A DNA stretch of 64,000 nt from Mytilus edulis (Eukaryota > Mollusca > Bivalvia > Mytilida > Mytilidae): the NCBI RefSeq assembly GCF_963676685.1, contig NC_092348.1:19691386-19755385 (forward strand). Reading direction: 5' to 3'. The notes under the pieces are model-generated. The model was not told the origin of the DNA, searched no databases, and worked only from the letters and a program-made list of their open reading frames with translations. The translations under genes and the position numbers were made by a program. Of the stretch, positions 55,706 to 64,000 are shown piece after piece; the first letter of the stretch is position 1; every line of letters begins with the position of its first letter.

Positions 55706-57276
55706 CAAGGCCGTAACTAGGCATCTTATTTTAGTGAGGCAAAATAATTGAGCCGAGCGAAGCGAGGCGAAATTTTTTTTTGAAGGGTATGAAATGAATG
55801 GTGGAAAATCCTGCATTCTAGGAATTTTTAGTGAGTTTGATAATGTTTTGAATTTGAACACTTTTTATATAATTTTTCATATTTTAAGACTTTTACGCAC
55901 ACCAAATTTTTAACAACTTTATTTAAATTTATATGTAAGATAATCATCCAGACATCAATGATTTGAGTCTGCTGCCAGAACATAGAACAAACATCGATTC
56001 AGTAGAGTTTGCTAAATTTTTCTATTGCCGGTTCAGTCAAATCGTTTCAGAATCATAATTTGGTCTGCTGATATCCTTATCGCGATGAACATGGAGCATG
56101 GCAAGACCGCACAATCTCTCGCCACTCATGCATGCTCTTTTCCAAGTTTTCAATCGGTCAGTCAGGGCAGTCTGTGTTTCTAATGGTAGCACAATCATTA
56201 TCATCAACACAATGATCAATGTCTTCTTCCAATTCCTTCTCCATCATCAATTCGGTAGCAGCATCGGTAGTAACAGTTTTGTTTGCAAAAGGAATTAAGC
56301 TTTCCTGTAAGCACCATCATACAGTCGCAGTTACAAAATATTAAACTCGCTTTTATGCTGACAAAGAGTAGACAAATTAGGGATAGAATGAGATAAGATA
56401 CATGTATATGATTCTATCTATAGAGTAAGTATATATGATATGGGTACAGGGGAATTGGAATGGAGTTTTTTATGTTTGCATGTAGGTCCGTAGGTCCGTA
56501 ATTTCAAATTATTTCTGGAAATAGTTGGTGGTATTTTAGTTCCAGAATCTATAAATTTAGGGGTTAGGGGTTGGGGGTGTCCGTTTTCGAAACCCCGAAT
56601 ATAAAGAAACGAAATTCCGTAGTCCCGAATAAGTAAAGACAAAACCCTGTGTTAAAGGTTCTGCCATTCCTCAATAATATCAAATTGGAATATGAAATAT
56701 TCTTTCAATTTTTAAGGTTAAAGAAACATGGATAAAAACTAATCTATGCATGTTTCATATTATTTATATTTTATTTATCTGTAAAGAGAAATATTAAAGT
56801 ACTGCCCCTTGCGATGCCCAGTGCTTGATTTGTCAAAAGTTGGTGAAACGGAGAAATGAATATGCAGACAGGACTGCCCCCTTCCGAAGACCAGTACTTG
56901 ATTTGTCAGTCTACTTACCGTTTTTTGGATTGTTCTAATGAAGTTACATGCACTATTAACAAAATAAACTAGTTTACTAGAATTATTCCTTCTTTACCTT
57001 CAGTGTCGCTTTTCCTTTTTCTGCAAGAGCCTGTTTTTTTAACTAGAGATCCATGATGACTATTGTTACTAGGCTAATGTAATCGAGAAACATCACCCGT
57101 TGAGATGATGAGTTATATATCCAGGAAGAAAAGTTTAAAAGGAATGATGACAAGTTATAGAAATTAAGGTTGAGACAGAACAACAAATGACCATTACATA
57201 TGTATAAAAAAAAAATCAGTGTCGAATTTTTAGTGAGGCAATTGCCTCACTTGCCTCAAGGGTAGTTACGGCCTTG
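55706..57276. mobile_element. hAT-like nonautonomous TIR element, 1.57 kb
   Basis: The left end CAAGGCCGTAACTA and the right end TAGTTACGGCCTTG are exact inverted repeats. TAAAT stands on both sides (55701-55705 and 57277-57281). The subterminal GAGGCAA motif is also inverted (left AGTGAGGCAA; right TTGCCTCACTTGCCTCAAGG). CA(R)GGCCGTAACTA-type ends are common in hAT elements; a 5-bp duplication fits the hAT5-type subgroup, though 8 bp is usual. No transposase ORF was found. Confidence 0.75.
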
Positions 57277-57784
57277 TAAATAGGTGTAATACCACCATTG
57301 ATTTTTCCCTATTAGTCTTTGTTAAATTGTAAAAAAATCGTACAGTATTTACCTTTATTTCAACCAAAGAAATACTTTGCATGTGTAAAGTTCAATCTTT
57401 TCCTTACAGTGATACAGTGAAAATTTCACACTACATTTCATTGCATATAAGAAAGTAACCACCGCCGAGGGTAGACAACCCAATTTTTACACTGTTATTT
57501 ACTGGTTACCTGCTTTGGTAACCATGTAACCTTAACGTTCCAAAATATTTTATAAGACCATCAAATAAAAAAAGAATGATGCTTTCAGACACCCAACATA
57601 CATATTTACGACTCAGAAAAATTTAAGTGCATTGAAATGCAGGGTTAATTTTCTACAACTGTCAAATTCAAGGGAATATTTTTTTAGGCCTACTTATCTT
57701 TGTTTCAAATAAAGAAATATTTGGCATGAGTAAAGTTTTATCCTGTCCAGTACTATAGAAAAAAAATCACATAACATTTCATTG

Positions 57785-57986
57785 TATTACAGACTAGGGG
57801 AATAGCTCTGGTAGCATGGATGGAGACGATAACATACGGACACATGAAAAGACACAGCTTTCATTTTCTACATTTTAATCAGACAAAGATGACGTCACAA
57901 ACATAAATACAAAATACTGATAAAAGGGGAACAACTCTCTCTCACATACAGAAACATAATCTGACCATACATACTGATATATAACA
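57785..57986 (-). repeat. TRIM 3' LTR
   Basis: 202 bp. It contains the CRE-type octamer TGACGTCA at 57890-57897. Confidence 0.92.
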
Positions 57987-58000
57987 TCCCGCCCCCAAAA
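57987..58000 (-). promoter_or_regulatory. TRIM polypurine tract
   Basis: On the minus strand TTTTGGGGGCGGGA directly precedes the TG of the 3' LTR. Confidence 0.75.
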
Positions 58001-59177
58001 CAAAAATTTACTAAATTTTTACAATGGTCAATATGTTTATGTGTTATAAAAAAATACAGTATATAATAATTTCCAAAATTGAAAGTTTACATGAATAAAG
58101 TTAATCTCTCGACACTCTAGTAACCATTTTAAAACAAACGTATCAACGCTGCAAAACCGAAAGTCTGGCATCTCGGACTCCTCCCTCGGATGACCTTATG
58201 CACGCATTACTCTCACACAAACAATTACAGTGATACACACATTAATGGCATTTCCTACTAGACAAGCTGATATCATTATAAAAAGCTGAATACACATTTG
58301 ATAATATCATCAGAGACCTTAAACTCTTAAATTTAATAAGGTTTTATTTATGATAAATATCACACCGCTAAATGATAAACACGTTCACATTAGCTTAAAT
58401 TCGAAGTAAACAAATAACGTAGATCAAAATTAACATGAAAAGTATCTGGATTCATAAAATCAACATATATAGTTAAAGATAAAATGTTCTTGTACAGAAT
58501 AAATTCATCCGGGTTTCTTTAAAATATGTCTTCTTGGAACTCTTTAAAACCATGGCGATACAGTTATCACCAAAATGCAGTAAATCTAATTACGTTTTAT
58601 AACAGTTAATGTAGGTTACGGCGGAATGGACACAACAGCAATACAGTCAACATTACGCATTACACATCACACGTGTAGTTCAACGGGTTAATCTGGGTCA
58701 ACATCAATAAACAGTAAAATTGGCTCTTCTGGTGAAATCGGAACTTGAGTATGGATGGCGATACAGTTATCAACGATACAAATTGAATAATGTCAAATGA
58801 AAATAGCATATAATAAATGTATAAACAGGATCCAAACGAATGTTACAGAAATAAAATGCATGATCATGATGCAATGAGATATATCTCACGTGCTTCAGGT
58901 TTAAAACGGGATACAGGTAGTCGACATTCATCACAAATCACAAAGACAGTACGTATACAAGACGAGACATGGTCTGTTCTTCCTTCCAAAAAAATCAATT
59001 TAAATGTTGGTATTAATAAACGTCCAGATATAAATTTTCAAAAACAATTAAAAGTGTTCAGCATCATGGCGGTATGACAGGATCCATCAGGAACAGTCGG
59101 TCAATTTCACAAGTAAAAATATCCAAAATCCATTGAAAAACAAAATCCAAAATATGTATAAATCATTATTCACGATC

Positions 59178-59195
59178 GTTTAGGTCACTCCACCA
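59178..59195 (-). promoter_or_regulatory. TRIM putative primer-binding site
   Basis: On the minus strand TGGTGGAGTGACCTAAAC starts directly after the 5' LTR. Confidence 0.75.
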
Positions 59196-59397
59196 TATTA
59201 CAGACTAGGGGAATAGCTCTGGTAGCATGGATGGAGACGATAACATACGGACACATGAAAAGACACAGCTTTCATTTTCTACATTTTAATCAGACAAAGA
59301 TGACGTCACAAACATAAATACAAAATACTGATAAAAGGGGAACAACTCTCTCTCACATACAGAAACATAATCTGACCATACATACTGATATATAACA
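59196..59397 (-). repeat. TRIM 5' LTR
   Basis: 202 bp, no difference seen from the other LTR. TGACGTCA is at 59301-59308, a possible stress- or cAMP-responsive promoter site. Confidence 0.92.
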
Positions 59398-59704
59398 ATT
59401 GCATAAAAGAAAATAACCATCACTGGAAGTTAACCAATCACATTTCTCTCCTTATTTTATCTGTGTACAAGGTTTAGTCACTATGTAACCTCAAGATTAC
59501 AAAATATTCTATAGAAATCCCAAATAAAAACATAATGGTGCTTATAAATACCCAAGACATAAGTTTATGACTCAGAAAAGTTTTACTGCAATAAAATGTA
59601 GGATTAATTACCTACAACTGTCAAGGTCAAGGGAATATTTTTTTTCGACCTATTTTCGTATACAACCGGATGTGACGTACCATGATCTGGTGGTATTACA
59701 CCTA

Positions 59705-61844
59705 AAGTGATTAAGATTATGACAAAAGCTTGACTGCTGTACCCTTATTTTTTTTAAATATTTTTACCTTTTATGTCTTAGTTTTGTTCACGCATTGTTT
59801 TTAAAATAATAGAATTTTTATGCGACCGTCATACCAGTGAGAAGTTTAGTTAGATAAAAATCTATGTGTAATCCACCATTTTCTACATATGAATATGCCT
59901 GTACCAAGTCAGAAATATAACAGTTACCAAAACTACTCAACTAGTTAATCATAAGGAAAATTAGTGAAATGTATGGAGATATATACATCATTGCACGCGC
60001 GCTTCACATAAAAAGATACCTTGATTCAGAAGAAAAGTTGAAATTGAAAACAAAATAAATTTTTGGGTCGAGAATTTTACGGTTTAACTCATATTGGGTT
60101 GAAAATTGGACTACCGACTCAGAAACTGTCCTCACATTACATGTATATAGACTTTTGTTTAGTCTGTGAGTTGACTGGCCCAGTCAACACATCAATAAAC
60201 TATTGAAAAAATGCATTTAATCCTAAAATACATTCTCGTTTTGTTAAAATAATTGTAAGACAAAGGTGTTCCTGGTGAAAATAATTACATAAATCTCAAC
60301 AATTGTATCGGAATCTGAAGGTTACCATAATTATATTGCATATATATATTTGTGATTTGCTTATGCATATAAGTTTTTTTAACAATATGATCTGTTTTAT
60401 CATGCGAAAATTATTACTCTAAACATAATATCCAAATATTTCTTTAATACTTTTTTCTCTCGAATAAACACGTGCATTTTAAGAGGCTGCACGTAATCCT
60501 ATTCGACTTATTTTCCGTTAAGTGAATATTTTATCATGTTGATGTATAATATTTTGTTAAAGTACTTCCCTGTATATTTGCATTTATTCAATCTGATTAT
60601 CTATTCATGACTTACTCGTTTTGACCATGAACTATTTGAATTAATCATATTCAATGTTAAAAGTACAGTAAATGGGTCAGTATGCGAAATTGATTTTCCA
60701 TAGGCGGTAATGGAAATATATTTTTCTGTATCTCAGTCCATATTATAAACTTACGATTTGTATGATGGGTTGTTTCGAAGCTGAGACATTTTCACATATG
60801 TAATCTGGAATTCGAAATTACGTAAATTAGCACACCCAAAAATCCTTTTTTGTTACGGCTCCTCATGGTAAAAAAAACCATTTTTTTACACAAGAAGTTC
60901 TTTGATATTTTAATACTTTGTATACAATTAATAACTCCATAGCTTAAATACACATTTATTCATTGGTCCTTTTCTTTCCAAATCAACACACATATTTAAG
61001 ATTAGTCACTTGCAGTGGTAAGAATAGAAACATGTCCAGTATTACTACACAGAGATTTTTTGTTTACGCACAACTTTTGTATTCCTCAATTTGAGGCGCA
61101 TTAGGGATATTGACTCAAAATAGACGACATAATGGGAGTTTTTCAAAACATTTTACTGTTCAGAAAGAAAAAAAGAGACGTTGATCATCGGTCACGTTGG
61201 ATATACAACTGTACGTCATGCCTTAATCTTATATACATAATTTTATATATATCATTTTATATGAGTCTTCAGCATGTTTAAACTGAAACACGCCATCTTA
61301 CAATAAATAATCGGTTTTTTTTTTTAAATTTCCGGTTAAAATCCCACTTTCAAATCTTTAGTTATATAAAATTATGCAATTACATGAAAGTCTCCAATAC
61401 AGACAATCATTTTAACATAATAAGCAAGGTCGAAGATCTGCATTGATCCTTTTAAGACATACATCTATATAGACACATACATGTACCAAAGATGAAAATA
61501 CTAAAATACAGTTTTAATTTCAGAAATTCTTTTTTAGTCAGTTAGTAAATTGAAATTATTAAGTAGTCCATCCGAATTGACAGTCCTTTTTATATATGTG
61601 TTCCTTTTTAAAAATCTTTTATTTTATCTCATGTGCCTTATGGTTGTTGGAATGATTGAATTATGACTGTATTTTACATTACAAAGTTCTGGCAACTATA
61701 TAAGATTAAAAGAGACGTGGTGCTATTGCAAATTTGACATCTATCCACTAGAGTTCAAGTGATGAACATAAAGCAGTTATATGTCACCATACGATCTTCG
61801 ATATCATTGTGTATTCAATTGCCAGATATAACTGATAACTTGTT
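59705..61844. other. Intergenic DNA, almost featureless
   Basis: Only a short family D fragment (59865-59930: ATCCACCATTTTCTAC, CCTGTACCAAGTCAG) was recognised. No gene. Confidence 0.55.
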
Positions 61845-62120
61845 GATATGGCAATGTGGTGTGAGTCAACGAGACAACTCTCCATCCAAATAACAATTTA
61901 TAAAAGTAAACCATTATAGGTCAACGTACGGCCTATACACGGAGCCTTGGCTCACACCAAACAACAAGCTATAAAGGGCCCCAAAATTACTCGTGTAAAA
62001 CCATTCAAACGGGAAGACCAACGGTCTAGTCTATATAAAAAAACGAGGAACGACAAACACGTATAAATTACATAATCAATCGACAACTACTGTACATCAG
62101 ATTCCTGACTTAGGACTGGT
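61845..62120 (-). repeat. Family B-related repeat, variant
   Basis: GTGGTGTGAGTCAACGAGAC, AACTCTCCATCC, TAGGTCAACGTACGGCC and GGAGCCTTGGCTCACACC form the complement of a related mussel repeat (CTCATTGGCACTCACACCAC-type end). Confidence 0.7.
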
Positions 62121-62159
62121 GTAAAGCACATATACTGGAATATAATGTCAATATAATGG

Positions 62160-62345
62160 AATTTGATGCAACTGTCATTCAAATGTGAGAGGTGTAGCTA
62201 GCTTTAAATCAAGTTTTAATGCGTCTTTTTCTACTTAAGAAAATCCCTGTAAGTCAGGAATATAACAGTTGATATTTATTCGTTTTGTGCGTTTATGCTT
62301 TTTGTTTTGACATTTGTTTAGGGGCTTTCCGTTTTGAAGTAACCT
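62160..62345 (+). repeat. Repeat family D
   Basis: AATTTGATGCAACTGTCATT, CTGTAAGTCAGGAATATAAC and GGGGCTTTCCGTTTTGAAGT. Confidence 0.75.
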
Positions 62346-62837
62346 CGGAGGTCAGTAATTTAAATTCGATCTACATGTAAATACGAAAGTAAAACTAGAT
62401 GCTTAAATCCATTGCATAATCAAATATTTTTAACTTCTGTCAATAAAAGAAAAAAATAACGAAATCACTAAAATTGCATTTGCGTACCTTGTGACTCTAA
62501 ATAAATTTGACAAATGACAAGAAAAATAACCAGGATATTTGTCACGATTCAAATGGCTAAACAAAGTTATAATTGGTAAACCGCATAATGTCCTCGACTG
62601 ACGACAACGAACGTGACATTTACTGCGTTTTATAAAACATATATACAACAGATTTTTTAAACTATTTATAAGTAAAAAGATTAATCCAGATTGCGCATTT
62701 CAGTAAAAAATATTGTATTATTTTGTTGGAAGCTTGTTCTATTTACATACAATTTGCATTTAATGTATATATGTAATATAACTGTGTCCGCAGTTTGATA
62801 TTTCAGTATCATACCACATCTACACGGGACTGAAATA
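62346..62837 (+). other. Upstream region of serpin D
   Basis: It does not align with the serpin A/B promoter block. Several TATA-like stretches exist (for example TATATATGTAATATAAC near 62765), none decisive. Confidence 0.45.
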
Positions 62838-63989
62838 ATGGCTTCGTTAGTAGATATTCCTATTGACTATCAACAAAGTGTAATTGAATTTTCGACATCT
62901 TTGTATCAAGGATTAAACAAGCAAGATAGTTTATGTATGTCACCGTATAGTATCACTGCGGCGTTTCTACTGTTGATGGTTGGAGCAAGCGGACGATCAA
63001 AACAACAAATTTCATCTGCTCTTTTTCAAAATAGTATATTTTCAGAGGAGGAAAAGTTGAGATATCACAAGTCACTTAATAGCTACATAATTCATCAAGC
63101 TGGTGTAAATGTAAGTTTGGCTAGTGCAAATAGGCTTTTTGTAAATAACCAATTCACAGTATTGCAGAATGTCCGAGAAAAAGCAAAACAATACTTTGGA
63201 GCTGATATTAGTTTAAAAGATTTTACAACACCCAAGGCATCTGCACTGATAATGAATAGATGGGTGTCAAAACAGACAAACGGCAAAATAAAAGATTTGA
63301 TCAAGGAGAAATGGATAGATTCAAATATGGTAATGTTCATTATAAATGCCATATATTTTAAAGCAACATGGGAGAAACAATTTTCACCGAAAAACACAAG
63401 AAAAGGAAAGTTTTACCTCCCTTTCAAAAAAACAATTGAAGTTGACATGATGAACATACGAACAGCTGTTCCATATTTTAAAGGACGAGACTTCTCCGCG
63501 ATAGCGTTGCCATTCAGAGGAGGAAATTTCGATATGGTCTTCATTTTACCAGATAAAAAAGTAGGACTCCAGAATATTGAAACTAAAATTACACCAAAAT
63601 TCCTTAAAACGATTTCCTCTGGATTTAAAAGAAGATTTAGTAGTATCACCATTCCTAAGTTTAAATTACAGTCTGAGTTTGATCTAAAAGTAGAATTACC
63701 AAAACTTGGAGTTACAGAAATTTTTGACGAGTTGAAGGCTAACTTCACGAATCTTATTGTTGAGAGAACACCCAATTTATTTGTCAGGGTTGCTGTTCAT
63801 AAAGCCGTCTTTAACTTGAACGAAGCAGGAGTGGAGGGAGCAGCTGGCACAGTCTTTGGAATAGGTTTCAAAAGTGGTGGAGGCTTAGAATTTACAGCCA
63901 ATAGACCATTTTTGTTTTACGTGAGAGATGTCAAATCTGGTCTCATTTTGTTCATAGGTCGATTTCATCCACAAGTCAAAGCTGGATAA
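62838..63989 (+). CDS. Serpin D, intracellular-type serine protease inhibitor
   Basis: 383 residues, single exon, MASLVDIPIDY start, no signal peptide, TAA at 63987-63989. It has NAIYFKATWEKQF, the hinge EAGVEGAAGTV and PFLFYVRDVKSG...LFIGRFHPQVKAG. P1 is Lys345 (codon 63870-63872), P1' Ser, with a Gly-rich stretch (SGGG) just after the predicted cleavage site, unlike serpins A and B. P9 is Gly rather than Ala; hinge positions usually need small residues, so inhibition is still plausible. It shares MASL and NxQFTVLQNVRE with serpin C, to which it seems closer than to A and B. It is the most distant serpin, separated by the LTR element and the transporter gene. Confidence 0.97.
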   Translation: MASLVDIPIDYQQSVIEFSTSLYQGLNKQDSLCMSPYSITAAFLLLMVGASGRSKQQISSALFQNSIFSEEEKLRYHKSLNSYIIHQAGVNVSLASANRLFVNNQFTVLQNVREKAKQYFGADISLKDFTTPKASALIMNRWVSKQTNGKIKDLIKEKWIDSNMVMFIINAIYFKATWEKQFSPKNTRKGKFYLPFKKTIEVDMMNIRTAVPYFKGRDFSAIALPFRGGNFDMVFILPDKKVGLQNIETKITPKFLKTISSGFKRRFSSITIPKFKLQSEFDLKVELPKLGVTEIFDELKANFTNLIVERTPNLFVRVAVHKAVFNLNEAGVEGAAGTVFGIGFKSGGGLEFTANRPFLFYVRDVKSGLILFIGRFHPQVKAG

Positions 63990-64000
63990 TTAGCAGCAAC

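Larger units (their letters stand above)
57785..59397 (-). mobile_element. TRIM (miniature LTR retrotransposon), 1,613 bp
   Basis: Direct terminal repeats of 202 bp, 57785-57986 and 59196-59397, are identical by eye and flanked by ATTG on both sides (57781-57784, 59398-59401). Read on the minus strand: the 5' LTR begins TGTTATATATC and ends CTGTAATA; directly after it comes TGGTGGAGTGACCTAAAC, a primer-binding-site-like sequence; a polypurine stretch TTTTGGGGGCGGGA directly precedes the 3' LTR. The 1,209-bp interior encodes nothing recognisable. It must have been mobilised in trans. Confidence 0.92.
57281..59704. mobile_element. TIR element with two internal tandem units, host of the TRIM
   Basis: The 17-bp ends TAGGTGTAATACCACCA and TGGTGGTATTACACCTA are perfect inverted repeats. 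Inside are two diverged units of about 340-347 bp. They begin at 57354 and 57701 (CAAAGAAATACTTTGCATG against AATAAAGAAATATTTGGCAT) and end CTACAACTGTCAA...TCAAGGGAATAT at 57653 and 59611. Without the TRIM the element is about 0.8 kb. No coding. Confidence 0.8.

Noticed and set aside
58817-59077. 86-codon + strand frame inside the TRIM
   Set aside because: It is antisense to the element and has no domain or codon signature; the interior is noncoding.

Overview
The window is eukaryotic nuclear DNA, AT-rich, with spliced genes, polyadenylation signals and very dense interspersed repeats. Several repeat families (for example those carrying TTTATAGCTGACTATG, GGTGATCTCAGGTGCTC, CTGTACCAAGTCAGG and GACGCGCGTTTCGTCT) are ones I associate from memory with marine mussels, so a bivalve mollusc, most likely a mytilid, is the best guess. 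That assignment rests on recognition, not on a search.

Host genes. Four serpins lie on the + strand, each in a single coding exon: A (7460-8614), B (15483-16628), C (20936-22400, split by a transposon) and D (62838-63989). All lack a signal peptide, so they look like cytosolic clade-B-type serpins. Their scaffolds are very similar, their reactive-centre loops differ, and all have a basic predicted P1 residue. Serpins A and B sit in a segmental duplication that includes about 1.5 kb of upstream sequence. Between serpins C and D is an eight-exon SLC22-type organic ion transporter (42701-51611), which I joined exon by exon; all splice phases agree and give 515 residues.

Mobile DNA. A nearly intact Ty3/Gypsy-type LTR retrotransposon occupies 23374-34193 (10.8 kb). 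It has 315-bp LTRs differing at two positions and a 4-bp ATAG target duplication. Beyond gag, protease, reverse transcriptase, RNase H and integrase it carries three less usual parts: a helix-hairpin-helix mini-ORF before gag, a PHD finger at the integrase C-terminus, and a separate third ORF behind a candidate intron. It has three reading-frame breaks: a frame change within gag, a TGA between protease and reverse transcriptase, and a one-base shift in the integrase core. A second, much smaller LTR element (TRIM type, 57785-59397, minus strand) has identical 202-bp LTRs and sits inside a tandemly repeated TIR element that still shows the empty site in its sister unit. Other insertions include a TTA-flanked MITE with 24-26-base G and C runs that breaks serpin C, a TTAA-flanked MITE, a 2.1-kb TIR element holding a decayed Penelope-like reverse transcriptase, a hAT-like element and several foldback elements.

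Layout. 1-7.4 kb: repeats only. 7.4-17 kb: serpins A and B in duplicated blocks. 17-20.9 kb: CRE-like sites, a palindrome, an (ACT)n array and a 0.5-kb tandem repeat. 20.9-22.5 kb: broken serpin C. 23.4-34.2 kb: LTR element. 34.2-42.7 kb: foldbacks and a degenerate 70-85-bp satellite. 42.7-51.6 kb: SLC22 gene. 51.6-62.8 kb: nested transposons. 62.8-64 kb: serpin D. No tRNA, rRNA or CRISPR was seen.
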